From positions 62,001-126,000 of the forward strand of contig CAILKP010000042.1 in the NCBI GenBank assembly GCA_903834785.1: DNA of 64,000 nt, given 5' to 3'. How positions within the stretch are numbered: the stretch's first letter is position 1; each line of letters starts with the position of its first letter. This DNA is from an uncultured bacterium. Its GTDB lineage: Bacteria > Planctomycetota > Phycisphaerae > Phycisphaerales > UBA1924. The notes beneath the pieces were generated by a model. The model made no database searches. It had not been told where the DNA came from and was given only the letters and a program-made list of their open reading frames with translations. Positions 25,205 to 34,820 of this stretch are shown piece after piece. Made by a program: the position numbers and the translations under genes.

Positions 25205-26902
25205 TTACAGCTCCACCACTTCCATGTCCGCTTCCTGGCGGGTCTCCACCGTCGCCGGCTTGGCCGCCGTGGCAAAGGCCTGCAGGTCGCTGTGCCGCGC
25301 CGCCATCTCCTGCCGCACCATCGCCGCGTTGCTCGTCGGGGCAGCCGCCCCGGTCGCCTCGGCAATCAGCTCTGCCGCGATGTGTCCCTCGGCAAACGCA
25401 CCGTCGCGCACCGCAATCGCCTGCTCAAAGCACTGGATCAGGCCCTTGTGGTTCGTAAATGTGCCCGCCTTCTCGGCAAACGTCGCACCGCCGATGAGCA
25501 CATCCGCCCGCTCGGTCAGCGTGCTCGGCAGCGTGTCAATCACCGCCACAAACTTGCTGTCACGGTTGCCCGCCGGGCCGATGGCCGCCATGAACTCCGG
25601 CGTGATCCAGTTGCTCGGGTAGTTGCCCGTCACCAGCACGCCGCCGATCTCGCCCGAGCGCAGCTGCGTGACCACCTGCTCAAAGCTCGCCACGTACCCG
25701 TTGTGCGCTGTCGGCTTGCTCAGCGCCGTCAGCACGGCCTTCACGCCGCGGCTGTTGGGGCACTTCTCCGCCGAGATCACAAACCCGTCCGCCTTGCCCG
25801 GCGGGAAGGTCTTGTCCTGGCCCGAGACCGGGATCGGCCCCATCGCCAGGAACGCCTTGCCGTCAATCGCCTGCACCGCGCGGGCAAGCAGGTACGCCTC
25901 CTCGCTCGGCAGCATCGGTGAGATCATCACCGCGATCTTCTTGCCCGCAGCCGCAACCTTCTTCAGGCCCGCGACAATGTCGCCCACAGCACGCGCCAGG
26001 TCCGTCGCCACCGGCACGCCGAACTGCTTGCGCACGCACCCGGCCAGCCGGTCCTCGCGGTGAATGAACTTCCAGCCGTACCGCACCTCATCGCTCAGCC
26101 ACCACTTGTTCACACCCATGTTGGTGCGCGGCTTGATGCGATAGACCCGCCCCTCGTTGTGATGAATCGAGATGTTGTCGCCCGAGGCCGTGATGCCGTC
26201 GATGCTCGGTGTTTCCTTCAGGAACCACACGCGCTGGGCAAACAGGAAGTCCTTGTCCAGCAGCGCACCCACCGGGCACAGGTCCGCAACGTTGCCCGAA
26301 AGCTCGTTGTCCAGCGGCTGGCCGGGGAACACATCAATCTCTTCGCGGTTGCCGCGACCCGTCACCAGCAGCTCGCTGGTCCCCGTCACCTCACGCGTAA
26401 AGCGCACGCACCGCGTGCACATGATGCACCGGTCGCTGTACAGGAAAATGTGCGGGCCAAGGTCCTTCTTGGGCTGCTTGAGCTTGGACTCCTCAAACCG
26501 GCTCTTGCCGCGCCCGTACTCGTAGCTGTAATCCTGCAGGAAGCACTCGCCCGCCTGGTCGCACACCGGGCAGTCCAGCGGGTGGTTGATCAGCAGATAC
26601 TCCATCACCGCACGCTGGTTGGCCACCGCCTTGGGGCTGTCGGAGTACACCACCATCCCGTCCGCCGCCGCCGTCTGGCACGTCGGGAACAGCTTCCCGC
26701 CCATCATCGGCTCAAGCTTGTTGTTGTTCCGCGGGTTCGGAGACCACACCTCCGCCAGACAAATGCGGCAGCTCGCCACGATCGACAATCCATCGTGATA
26801 GCAGTACTGCGGTACGGCAATGCCGTTGTCGTTGGCGACCTGCAGAATCATCTGGCCGGGCTTGAACTCACAGACGCGGCCGTCAATCGTGATCGTGGGC
26901 AT
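25205..26902 (-). CDS. nuoG: NADH-quinone oxidoreductase subunit G
   Basis: A 565-residue protein starting at ATG 26,902 (MPTITIDGRVCEF); the upstream extension to 27,049 is a shadow. Iron-sulfur ligands are all visible: 2Fe-2S Cys34, 45, 48, 75; His107/Cys111/Cys114/Cys120 (HPLDCPVCDQAGEC); and 4Fe-4S Cys159/162/165 (CIMCTRC) with Cys209 (DLCPVGAL). The molybdopterin-oxidoreductase-like C-terminal domain is shorter than in long NuoG proteins but appears continuous. It is part of complex I at the inner membrane. No other nuo gene is in the window. Confidence 0.94.
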   Translation of the reverse strand: MPTITIDGRVCEFKPGQMILQVANDNGIAVPQYCYHDGLSIVASCRICLAEVWSPNPRNNNKLEPMMGGKLFPTCQTAAADGMVVYSDSPKAVANQRAVMEYLLINHPLDCPVCDQAGECFLQDYSYEYGRGKSRFEESKLKQPKKDLGPHIFLYSDRCIMCTRCVRFTREVTGTSELLVTGRGNREEIDVFPGQPLDNELSGNVADLCPVGALLDKDFLFAQRVWFLKETPSIDGITASGDNISIHHNEGRVYRIKPRTNMGVNKWWLSDEVRYGWKFIHREDRLAGCVRKQFGVPVATDLARAVGDIVAGLKKVAAAGKKIAVMISPMLPSEEAYLLARAVQAIDGKAFLAMGPIPVSGQDKTFPPGKADGFVISAEKCPNSRGVKAVLTALSKPTAHNGYVASFEQVVTQLRSGEIGGVLVTGNYPSNWITPEFMAAIGPAGNRDSKFVAVIDTLPSTLTERADVLIGGATFAEKAGTFTNHKGLIQCFEQAIAVRDGAFAEGHIAAELIAEATGAAAPTSNAAMVRQEMAARHSDLQAFATAAKPATVETRQEADMEVVEL

Positions 26903-27064
26903 AGGCAGTTCCAAACAAAAACCTGCCACCGGGGCACCGGCAGCTGCGTCCGATGGTATCGGGGTGCCCACGCGCCCGCCGGACCCGCACGCACGCAAAA
27001 GTGGGGGGCCAGCCCCCTCCGCCCCCTCCGCCCCCTCCATCGCCTCCACCTCGCTCCCAGCCCG

Positions 27065-28555
27065 TCACGGCTTCCGCACAAACCGCTGCCCGCCAACTGC
27101 CAGCTCCGCCGCCTTCCCATTCGGCCCCATCTTCACCTCCACCGGCGTGGCTGCTGTCCATTCAAACAGCGCGACCGTGCCTTGCGCCCCCTCCCTCCCC
27201 GGCGCCCCCGCCACCAGGAACGCGTTCGTCCGCAGCCCCGGCCGCCCCGCCCACGTAATCGTCGCCTTCGTTGCCTTCCTTTCCCTCACCACAGTCAGCA
27301 CATTGCCCTTCTCATCGGTAAAGCTCCCCACCAGCAACTCCGCGGCAGCCGCACCCAGCGGCTCAGGCAGGTCCACCGCCGCCGGTGCGGGCCGATCCTC
27401 CGGTGCCAGCACCATCGCCTGCAACGCCGAAACCATCTGGTTCACCGGCGCATCATCCGCATTGGCCAGGATCACCACGCATCCGTCCACATCCGGCAGC
27501 CGCACATACTGGCACGCAAAGCCCCGCACCCCGCCACCGTGCGACTGCACCGTCTTTCCATCAGCCGTCTTGCCGATCCGCCACCCCAGCCCATACTCCC
27601 CCGGCCCCGCCCGGAACATCTCCGCCTTCGATGCCTCGGTCAGCAACGCCGCATCCCCGCTCGCCGCTAGGGCCCGATCCCACCGCCAGAGGTCCTGCAC
27701 ACTGCTGACAACCCCGCCCATGCCCCGGTACTGCAACCCGTAACTCCCATACGGGTGTTCCAGCGCGGTCCGCGGCTCGCCAAACATTGATCGCCCCGTC
27801 GCCACCGTCGCCGCCACCCCCTCCACCGTCGGCGCCTTATCCCCCGTAAAGCACGTCACCTTCAGCCCTGCCGGGCCAAACAGCGACTGCCGCAGATACG
27901 TCGTGTAGCTCCGCCCGCTCGCCCGCGCCACAATCTCCGACACAATCGCATAGCCCTGATTCCAGTACTCAAACCGCGTCCCCGGCTTCTGCCGCGGCCC
28001 GCCGGCCAGAAACACCGGCAGCACCGCCGCAAGGTCATCGCCGCCGCCGCGCGAGTTCGACCCCGGAATCCCCGATGTGTGCGCCAGCAAGTGCCGGATC
28101 GTGATCGCACCGCAGTTCTCCGGCACATCGGGCAGGATCGTGTCAATCGGATCATCCAGCTTCAGTTTGCCCTCCTGCACCAGCCGCAGCACCGCCGCCG
28201 CCGTGAACTGCTTGGTGACCGATGCAACCTCAAACAGCGTCGCCGGTGTGTTGGGCTCCTTGCCCGCCAGGTCGCTGCTGCCCACGCCCACCGCCGCCAC
28301 CACCCGCCCGCCCTTGCCCGCCAGCACCGCCCCGCTGAAGCCGAACGCCTCCGCACGCCGCGCATACCGCACCACCCGCTCGCCCAGTTCACCAGCCGCC
28401 ACCGTCTCGGTCTCCGCCGTCGCCGCCGCAGTACCCGGCTTCACCGCCGCGTCCGGAGCAACCGGCGCAACCGTCACCGCAGGCTTGCCCCACGCCTCCA
28501 CCGCCATCAGCCCGATGCAGACTCCAACCGCCAACCTCACAGTGCATGTTCCCAT
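27065..28555 (-). CDS. Exported beta-lactamase-family serine hydrolase
   Basis: A 496-residue protein. The start is ATG 28,555 (MGTCTVRLAVGVCIGLMAVEAWG), giving a signal peptide; the 15 codons further upstream are less likely. It has the PF00144 motifs SxxK as SVTK in FEVASVTKQFTAAAVLRL, YxN as YWN in GTRFEYWNQGYAIVSEI, and HGG in VQSHGGGVRGFACQ. Family members are D,D-peptidases, esterases and penicillin-binding-like proteins. About 140 residues at the C-terminus form an extra beta-rich domain. It stands between nuoG and clpB on the same strand but has its own upstream space. Confidence 0.9.
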   Translation of the reverse strand: MGTCTVRLAVGVCIGLMAVEAWGKPAVTVAPVAPDAAVKPGTAAATAETETVAAGELGERVVRYARRAEAFGFSGAVLAGKGGRVVAAVGVGSSDLAGKEPNTPATLFEVASVTKQFTAAAVLRLVQEGKLKLDDPIDTILPDVPENCGAITIRHLLAHTSGIPGSNSRGGGDDLAAVLPVFLAGGPRQKPGTRFEYWNQGYAIVSEIVARASGRSYTTYLRQSLFGPAGLKVTCFTGDKAPTVEGVAATVATGRSMFGEPRTALEHPYGSYGLQYRGMGGVVSSVQDLWRWDRALAASGDAALLTEASKAEMFRAGPGEYGLGWRIGKTADGKTVQSHGGGVRGFACQYVRLPDVDGCVVILANADDAPVNQMVSALQAMVLAPEDRPAPAAVDLPEPLGAAAAELLVGSFTDEKGNVLTVVRERKATKATITWAGRPGLRTNAFLVAGAPGREGAQGTVALFEWTAATPVEVKMGPNGKAAELAVGGQRFVRKP

Positions 28556-28617
28556 GCCACGATTGTACTGGAAATCCACCCTGAATCCCACTCCGCTCAT
28601 GCCTCTTCACACAGATG

Positions 28618-28651
28618 AAAAAGACCCTCCCGGCCAAACGCCGGAAGGGTC
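28618..28651 (-). terminator. Terminator of clpB
   Basis: A stem of 6 + 4 bp with one mismatch (28,623-28,633 with 28,641-28,651) and a 7-base loop. On the minus strand it is followed by a run of five T. Confidence 0.85.
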
Positions 28652-28682
28652 CTTGGTTCACACACTCGCAGCCCGGTCCGCC

Positions 28683-31397
28683 TTACGCCTTCCGCGTAAA
28701 GGTGAACCCGTTGCCGTTGTAATCCGCCAGAATCGTCGACCCCGGCTCAAACTCACCGGCCAGCAGCTTGCCCGACAGCGGGTTCTCAATCCGCTGCTGA
28801 ATCGTCCGCTTCAGCGGCCGCGCGCCGTACGCCGGGTCCCAGCCCTCGGTCGCCAGCTGGTCGCCGGCCTTGGCCGTCAGCTCCAGCGTCAGGTTCCGCT
28901 CCGCAAGCCGGGCCTGCAGCCGCTTGAGCTGAATCTCCACGATCCCGCGCAGGTGCTCGCGCTTCAGCGGCTTGAACACCACAACCTCATCAATCCGGTT
29001 GAGCATCTCCGGCCGCATCAGCGTCCCCAGCCCCGTCGCCTCAGTCAGCGTCTGCACAACACGCGGCGACAGCCCCGCCGCCTTGCCCGCTTCCTGCAGC
29101 GCATCGGCCACCGGCCCGCGACGCAGCATGTGCCGCACCGCCGCATCAATCTCCCAGTCCTCAGCGCCCATGCTCGTGAGTTCCTGGATCTGCTGGCTGC
29201 CGTAGTTGCTCGTCAGCACGATGATCGTGTTCTTAAAGTCCACCGTGCGCCCCTGCCCGTCAGTCAGCCGCCCGTCATCAAGCAGCTGCAGCAGCACGTT
29301 GAACACGTCCGGGTGCGCCTTCTCGATCTCATCGAGCAGGATCACCGCGTACGGCCGCCGCCGCACCGCCTCGGTCAGCGCGCCGCCCTCCTCATAACCC
29401 ACATAGCCCGGTGGTGCACCAATCAGACGCGAGACGGAGTGCTTCTCCATGTACTCGCTCATGTCAATCCGCACCATCGCCTCCGGCGTGTCAAACAGGA
29501 AGTCCGCCAAAGCGCGGCACGTTTCCGTCTTGCCCACACCCGTCGGCCCCAGGAACAGGAACGATCCGATCGGCCGGTTCGGGTCTCCCAGCCCGGCGCG
29601 GGCACGCCGCACCGCATCGGCCACCGCCCGCAGGGCCTCATCCTGGCCCACCACACGCGTGGCCAGCTCGCGCTCCATCCGCAGCAGCTTCGTCTTCTCG
29701 CCCTCCACCATCCGCGACACAGGAATCCCCGTCCACGCGGCAACAACCTCGGCCACCGCCTCGGCGTCCACCTGCGTCTTGACCATCGACCCGCCCGCGG
29801 CAGTCCGCTTGTCAATGTGCGCTTCAACCTCCGCCAGCTTCGTCTCCAGCTGCCGCAGGTCCCCGTGCTGAATCCGCCCCACCAGCTCAAAGTCGCCGCG
29901 CCGCTGTGCCTGCTCCAGTTCCACCTTCTTGCGGTCCAGCTGCTCTTTCAGCTCGCCGACCATCTTCAGGTCCTTGTTCTCCAGCTCCCACCGCGCCGTC
30001 AGCGCGGTGTCCTGCTCCTGCAGCCCGGCCAGGTTCCGCTCCAGCGCCTCCAGCGTGCGCTGCACGTCCTTGGCCTCCGGTGAGCCGGGCTTCTCCTTGA
30101 TCTCCAGCTTCAGCGTCTCACGCTCAAACTTCAGCTGCATGATCTTGCGGCGGAGTTCATCGAGCTCCACCGGCAGCGAGTCAATCTCCAGCCGCACCCG
30201 CGAGGCCGCCTCATCAACAAGGTCAATCGCCTTGTCCGGCAGGAACCGCTCGGTGATGTACCGGTTCGACAGGTTCGCCGCCGCCAACAGGGCCGAGTCC
30301 AGGATCTTCACGCCATGGTGGCTCTCGTACCGCTCCTTGATGCCGCGCAGGATCGCCACGGTGTCCGTCACCGTCGGCTCGCCCACGTACACCGGCTGGA
30401 ATCGCCGCTCAAAGGCCGGGTCCTTCTCAATGTGCTTGCGGTACTCATCCAGCGTCGTGGCGCCGATGCACCGCAGCTCACCTCGCGCCAGCGCGGGCTT
30501 GAGCAGGTTGCCCGCCGAGACCGATCCCTCACCCGCCCCCGCACCCACAATCGTGTGCAGCTCATCAATGAACAGGATCACATTGCCCTGCCGCGCCTGC
30601 ACTTCCTTGAGCACGGCCTTGAGCCGCTCTTCAAACTCGCCACGGAACTTGGTGCCCGCCAGCAGCGCACCGACATCCAGGGCCAGAATCCGCTGGCTCC
30701 GCATGGACTCGGGGCAGTCGTTCTTGACGATGCGCAGGGCGAGGCCTTCGACGACGGCTGTTTTGCCGACGCCGGGCTCACCGATCAGCACCGGGTTGTT
30801 CTTGGTCCGCCGCGACAGCACCTGCATGCACCGCCGCGTTTCATCATCCCGGCCGATCACCGGGTCAATCTTGCCTTCCTCGGCCTTCTGCGTCAGGTCG
30901 ATGGTGTACTTCTTCAGCGCCTCAAAGCCGCCCTCGGCCGACGGGCTGTTGACCGCCCCGCCGCCCGATGCCGCCCGCAGCTGCTTGATGGCCGCCTCAA
31001 CCTTCGAGCGCTCCAGGCCCGCAGTCAGCAGCACCGTCTTGCCCGGCCCGCCGGTGTCGAAGATCGACAGCAGCGTGTGCTCCATCGTCACATAGCTGTC
31101 GCCCATCTTGCGGGCCAGAATGTCCGCCTTGGCCAGTACATCCACCAGCGGCCGGTCACTTGGCGTGCCGCCACTCGCCCGCGGCAGCTTACTCAGCTCC
31201 GTCGCCAGCGCCTGGCCGATGCGTGCCGGATCCGCCCCGGCCTTGGATGCCAGATTGCCGATCAGCCCCGTCTCATGCTCAAGCATGGCCGAGAGCAAAT
31301 GGCCCGATGTCACCTCCGGATTCCCCGCCTCGCGGGCAAGCTGCTGGGCACCGGTGATGGACTCCTGCATCGGAATGGTGAAGCGGTCAAGTCGCAT
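28683..31397 (-). CDS. clpB: ATP-dependent disaggregase ClpB
   Basis: A 904-residue protein. ATG 31,397 has a strong GGAGG site; the 73 codons upstream are not coding. Domains in order: Clp-N repeats (residues 1-145); AAA-1 with Walker A GEPGVGKT (206-213) and [15 protein letters not shown]; the coiled-coil M-domain ([17 protein letters not shown] to [16 protein letters not shown]); and AAA-2 with [37 protein letters not shown] and [14 protein letters not shown]. It resolubilises aggregated protein together with DnaK. It is slightly longer than E. coli ClpB. I see no CIRCE element upstream. Confidence 0.97.
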   Translation of the reverse strand: MRLDRFTIPMQESITGAQQLAREAGNPEVTSGHLLSAMLEHETGLIGNLASKAGADPARIGQALATELSKLPRASGGTPSDRPLVDVLAKADILARKMGDSYVTMEHTLLSIFDTGGPGKTVLLTAGLERSKVEAAIKQLRAASGGGAVNSPSAEGGFEALKKYTIDLTQKAEEGKIDPVIGRDDETRRCMQVLSRRTKNNPVLIGEPGVGKTAVVEGLALRIVKNDCPESMRSQRILALDVGALLAGTKFRGEFEERLKAVLKEVQARQGNVILFIDELHTIVGAGAGEGSVSAGNLLKPALARGELRCIGATTLDEYRKHIEKDPAFERRFQPVYVGEPTVTDTVAILRGIKERYESHHGVKILDSALLAAANLSNRYITERFLPDKAIDLVDEAASRVRLEIDSLPVELDELRRKIMQLKFERETLKLEIKEKPGSPEAKDVQRTLEALERNLAGLQEQDTALTARWELENKDLKMVGELKEQLDRKKVELEQAQRRGDFELVGRIQHGDLRQLETKLAEVEAHIDKRTAAGGSMVKTQVDAEAVAEVVAAWTGIPVSRMVEGEKTKLLRMERELATRVVGQDEALRAVADAVRRARAGLGDPNRPIGSFLFLGPTGVGKTETCRALADFLFDTPEAMVRIDMSEYMEKHSVSRLIGAPPGYVGYEEGGALTEAVRRRPYAVILLDEIEKAHPDVFNVLLQLLDDGRLTDGQGRTVDFKNTIIVLTSNYGSQQIQELTSMGAEDWEIDAAVRHMLRRGPVADALQEAGKAAGLSPRVVQTLTEATGLGTLMRPEMLNRIDEVVVFKPLKREHLRGIVEIQLKRLQARLAERNLTLELTAKAGDQLATEGWDPAYGARPLKRTIQQRIENPLSGKLLAGEFEPGSTILADYNGNGFTFTRKA

Positions 31398-31565
31398 AGT
31401 GAAACCTCCGTATCGGCAAAGAGGCAACCCGCGTGCCAACCTTCCCAGCCCCAAACCCGCCCCGTTCTTGCACCCCGTCCGCCCCCAACCCCCTTCCCAG
31501 CCCCGCCAGCACCTCTTCCACAGCCGTCTCCATCCCCTCCCTGCCGAGTTGGCAGGCCACGCCCA
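31398..31565. other. clpB upstream region
   Basis: About 170 bases of C-rich DNA between clpB and the dispersed repeat. No recognisable heat-shock operator or standard promoter and no gene is visible. Confidence 0.4.
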
Positions 31566-31880
31566 GCCCGATTGGAGCCCGAAGCGGAAGCGCCCGGGCC
31601 GGTGAAAGAAGCCCACTTACCACAAACTGCCCACTCGCACGAAGGTTGTTGTGCTCCCAGAGCACAACACACCTCCGTGCCCGCGATCAATTCCGCCTCC
31701 GCCTCTTCCTTTTCCCTTTGATCTTTTCTCTTTCACCTCTCCCATCTCCCCGCCTTCATCCTGCCCATCCTGTCCATCCCTGTTCCATTCTTCTGTCTCT
31801 TGTCTTGCTCCGGTCCTCTGGTGCTCTGCGTGAGCCCCTTCTCCCGCCTTTCCTCTTCCCCTCCGCGATCTCTGCGTTCA
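31566..31880 (-). repeat. Dispersed repeat, copy A (about 315 bp)
   Basis: The reverse complement of this segment aligns along its length with 38,462-38,786. It contains GGGGCTCACGCAGAG, GACAGGATGGG, GGCGGGGAGA, CTTCGTGCGAGTGGG and CACCGGCCCGGGCGCTTCCG in the same order. It includes a 10-bp hairpin (31,647-31,669). It has no coding capacity and lies between clpB and the dehydrogenase gene. Confidence 0.85.
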
Positions 31881-31904
31881 TCTCTCCCGCCTTCCCCTCG
31901 CGAC

Positions 31905-32900
31905 TCACACCACCCTGTTCGCCGGCTCCCCGCCCAGCGCCGCCGTACTCGCGCTCGTGCACACCAGCTCAGTCATCAGTTCCCGGTAATGCCGCTCCGA
32001 GCTTCCAATGTGCGGGCTCAGCACCACGTTGTCAAGCGTCAGCAAGTCAGGATGCACCGCCGGCTCGTGCTCAAACACATCCAGCCCCGCACCCCAGATG
32101 CGCCCGGCCTTGAGATGTGCCGCCAGCGCGGCTTCATCAATCACCGGCCCACGTGACGTGTTAATCACAATCGCCGTCGGCTTGAGCAGCTTCAGATTCC
32201 CCGCATGCAGCAGGTGCCGCGTCTGATCCGTCAGCGGCGTGTGGATGCTCACCACATCAGCCATCGCCAGCCCCTCTTCCAGCGTCACCCGCCTGGCCAC
32301 CAGCGGGGCAATCTCAAAGTCCAAATGGCGGCTGCGCGCGGTGTACACCACGTTCATGCCAAACGCCCTGGCCCGCCCCGCCACCGCCTTGCCGATCCGC
32401 CCCGCACCAACAACATGCAGCGTCTGCCCGCACAGGTGCATGCCCATCCAGCCCCGCGGAAAATCATTCCCGCCCGCGCTGAACGCCCCGGACCGCACAA
32501 ACGCATCCGCCTGCACCAGCCGCCGCGCCACCGTCAGCACCAGCGCCATCGCCATGTTCGCCGTGCCCTCTGTCACCGCATCCGGCGTGTTGCACACCAT
32601 CACCCCGCGCCGGCGGCACAGCTCCAGATCAATGTTGTCCGTCCCCACCGCAAACGTGCACACCGCCCGCAGTTGCGGCCCGGCGGCATCCAGAAACTCC
32701 GCATCCACCGCCTGATTGAACATGCACACCACCGCATGGCTGCCGGCAATGAACGTCAGCAACTCACCCCGCGGCATGTCGCCCGGCCCGGCCAGTCGCA
32801 GCGTCACACGCTCATCCACCAGCGCGCGCGGGTCGCCCGGCAGCTCCCGGGTCACGCTCACAATCGGTTGGCTCACCAGTTTTTTCACAGGGGTGCTCAC
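31905..32900 (-). CDS. D-2-hydroxyacid dehydrogenase (phosphoglycerate dehydrogenase-like)
   Basis: A 331-residue protein. I choose GTG 32,900, 14 bases after the stop of the upstream gene; the open frame reaches 32,948 inside that gene. It has NAD-binding VVGAGRIGKAVAGRA, catalytic Arg in INTSRGPVIDEAAL, Glu in VFEHEPAVHPDL and His in NVVLSPHIGSS. The family reduces 2-oxoacids or oxidises D-2-hydroxyacids; without the ACT domain of long SerA it could be a phosphoglycerate, glyoxylate or hydroxypyruvate enzyme. It is probably co-transcribed with the esterase gene. Confidence 0.9.
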   Translation of the reverse strand: MSTPVKKLVSQPIVSVTRELPGDPRALVDERVTLRLAGPGDMPRGELLTFIAGSHAVVCMFNQAVDAEFLDAAGPQLRAVCTFAVGTDNIDLELCRRRGVMVCNTPDAVTEGTANMAMALVLTVARRLVQADAFVRSGAFSAGGNDFPRGWMGMHLCGQTLHVVGAGRIGKAVAGRARAFGMNVVYTARSRHLDFEIAPLVARRVTLEEGLAMADVVSIHTPLTDQTRHLLHAGNLKLLKPTAIVINTSRGPVIDEAALAAHLKAGRIWGAGLDVFEHEPAVHPDLLTLDNVVLSPHIGSSERHYRELMTELVCTSASTAALGGEPANRVV

Positions 32901-32914
32901 GCGCGGGCTCGCGG

Positions 32915-33643
32915 CTACTTGCGGGCAAAGCTGCTCAGCCACAGCCACAAATCAGCCTCGCCGGTGGCCCGGTACGCCGGATCCCACGCGTTATGGTCGG
33001 CCTCAGGAAACAGTGTCAGCTTCGGCGCCGGCACAGCCGTTGCCGCACCCGCCCGCCGCTGATTGATCGCCTCCACCATGTTCTGGCTCTGCACCGGCGG
33101 CACCACCGTGTCCTTGACGCCGTGGAACGCCCAGATCGGCAGCCCCGTCAGCTTGTCGGCCACCGCGCCAGGGTCGCCATAACCGCAGATCGGCACAATC
33201 GCCGCGAACAGCACCGGGTGCTTGGCGGCAATCGCCCATGTTCCCGCCCCGCCCTGCGACAGCCCGGTCAGATAGATCCGCGACCGGTCAATGTTGTGCT
33301 CAGCCAGCACCGCGGCAATGCAGGCATCCACGTAGTCATCCTCCTGGCCCCACTGCACCTCAGGTCCCTGCTTCTGCGGCGCGATGATGATCGCCGGCCA
33401 CCGCGCTGGGCTCAACTGCGCCGCGGCAACCAGTCCCACCGCCGTCTGCTTCGAGCCCTCGGTCCCGCACTCGCCCCGGCCGTGCAGGAACACCACCAGC
33501 GGCCACTGCTTGCTGCTGCCAGACTGATAACCCGGCGGGTACCACACCGCCAGGTGCCGCGTCTTGCCGCCGTGCGGCAGCGGCCGGATCACCAGTGTGG
33601 GCGTGCTTTCGGGGCTGCTCTGTCCGGCAAATGGAATGGACAT
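32915..33643 (-). CDS. Phospholipase/carboxylesterase-like alpha/beta hydrolase
   Basis: A 242-residue protein if started at ATG 33,643; ATG 33,718, which would add a short Cys-containing leader, is an alternative. It has oxyanion region LVVFLHGRGECGTEG, nucleophile elbow IYLTGLSQGGAGTWAIA, Asp in WAFHGVKDTVVPPVQS and His in FPEADHNAWDP. It resembles the dienelactone hydrolase/PHB depolymerase-like esterases that hydrolyse short esters. The gene reads directly into the hydroxyacid dehydrogenase gene, suggesting use of a 2-hydroxy ester or acid. Confidence 0.88.
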   Translation of the reverse strand: MSIPFAGQSSPESTPTLVIRPLPHGGKTRHLAVWYPPGYQSGSSKQWPLVVFLHGRGECGTEGSKQTAVGLVAAAQLSPARWPAIIIAPQKQGPEVQWGQEDDYVDACIAAVLAEHNIDRSRIYLTGLSQGGAGTWAIAAKHPVLFAAIVPICGYGDPGAVADKLTGLPIWAFHGVKDTVVPPVQSQNMVEAINQRRAGAATAVPAPKLTLFPEADHNAWDPAYRATGEADLWLWLSSFARK

Positions 33644-33986
33644 GGTCGGAGCTGGTTGGATGGAACGGAGGGATGAGCTGCAAGAAACACAACCCTGCAT
33701 CACGGCAAGGGTGCCCATCGATAACGGGCCGAAAACGAAGCTTCCCGATGATCGGACCATGGCACATCGTTGCACGGCTGCGCCCGCGGCGACGGGGCAG
33801 ACCAGGCAAACTCCGCCGGGGGCAATAACGCGGGCCACCCCGTAACCCGGACCGTACCGGCGGCACGATCAACCCGGTTTGACCGACCGGTGCGGATTGA
33901 AAGGTCGGATCCCTTGACTGGCCCGGCGGGTGAGCCGATCCGTTCCCGGCAAGGAATGCCAAAGAACGTGCTTGTGGAGATGCCCC
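33644..33986. other. Divergent control region between esterase gene and motA
   Basis: About 340 bases without a gene. A GCCGATCC box at 33,934-33,941 resembles the -10 of sigma-28 (FliA) promoters upstream of motA, but the -35 region is poor. Nothing else recognisable. Confidence 0.35.
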
Positions 33987-34766
33987 GTGGATAAAGCCAG
34001 TCTGATCGGCTCAATCTTGATGTTCGTCGCGTGCTTCGTGGTGTTCTGGATGGCCACGCACGGCAACCTTCTGGCGCTCTGGTCTTCCAAGGGCGCGATC
34101 ATGGTTATCGGTGGAACCATCGCCGTTATTCTCATGGCCATGCCCATGGAGAAGATCACCTGCGCCATGGGCTACGTCAAGGCCTACTACATCCACAAGG
34201 GCAAGAGCCCCGCCGAAATCATCAAGGTCATGGGCGATCTGGCTGACAAGGCCCGCCGCGAAGGCATCCTCTCGCTGGAAGGCGAGGTCGGCCGTCTGGA
34301 CGACCCGTTCCTGCAGTCGGGCATGAAGATGGCCATCGACGGTGTCGCCCCCGAGTCCATCGAGGCCACGCTCCGCATGGAAGTCATGGCCATGCAGGAA
34401 CGCCACAAGGCCGGCAAGAAGTTCTTCGACCTCATCAAGGTCTACGGCCCCGGCATCGCCTTGACCGCGACGCTCATCGGTCAGATCGGTATGTTCTCCG
34501 CCCTCGGTGGCTCCATCGAAATCATGGGACAGATGCTCGCGACGGCCGTCGTGGCCACCATGTACGGAACCGTCATGGCCAACTGCATCGCCGGACCCAT
34601 GGGCGACAAGCTGGCCATGCGCTCGGCCGAGGAAATCCTCGTCCGTGAAATGGTGCTCCAGGGCATCCTGTCCATCCAGGGTGGTGACAACCCCCGCGTG
34701 ACCATGGACCGCATGCTCGCCTTCGTCCCCGCCGTCAGCCGCGCCCTGTACCAGAAGGCCGCCTGA
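33987..34766 (+). CDS. motA: Flagellar motor stator protein MotA
   Basis: A 259-residue protein. GTG 33,987 follows GGAG by seven bases (VDKASLIGSILMF). It has four membrane helices: two near the N-terminus (residues 6-50) and two near KVYGPGIALTATLIGQIGMFSALGG and LATAVVATMYGTVMANCIAGPMGDKL. The cytosolic loop carries the charged block MEVMAMQERHKAGKKFF. With MotB it forms the ion channel that powers flagellar rotation. It is followed 54 bases later by motB. I cannot tell from sequence whether H+ or Na+ drives it. Confidence 0.95.
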   Translation: MDKASLIGSILMFVACFVVFWMATHGNLLALWSSKGAIMVIGGTIAVILMAMPMEKITCAMGYVKAYYIHKGKSPAEIIKVMGDLADKARREGILSLEGEVGRLDDPFLQSGMKMAIDGVAPESIEATLRMEVMAMQERHKAGKKFFDLIKVYGPGIALTATLIGQIGMFSALGGSIEIMGQMLATAVVATMYGTVMANCIAGPMGDKLAMRSAEEILVREMVLQGILSIQGGDNPRVTMDRMLAFVPAVSRALYQKAA

Positions 34767-34820
34767 TCCGCAGCACGCTGACCCCCGCGACCGCACCGGC
34801 ACCACCCGGAGCCGACACCT

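Noticed and set aside
31385-31616. N-terminal extension of ClpB to 31,616
   Set aside because: The extra 73 codons lie over C-rich spacer and the repeat edge; a strong GGAGG precedes ATG 31,397, which gives the normal ClpB start.
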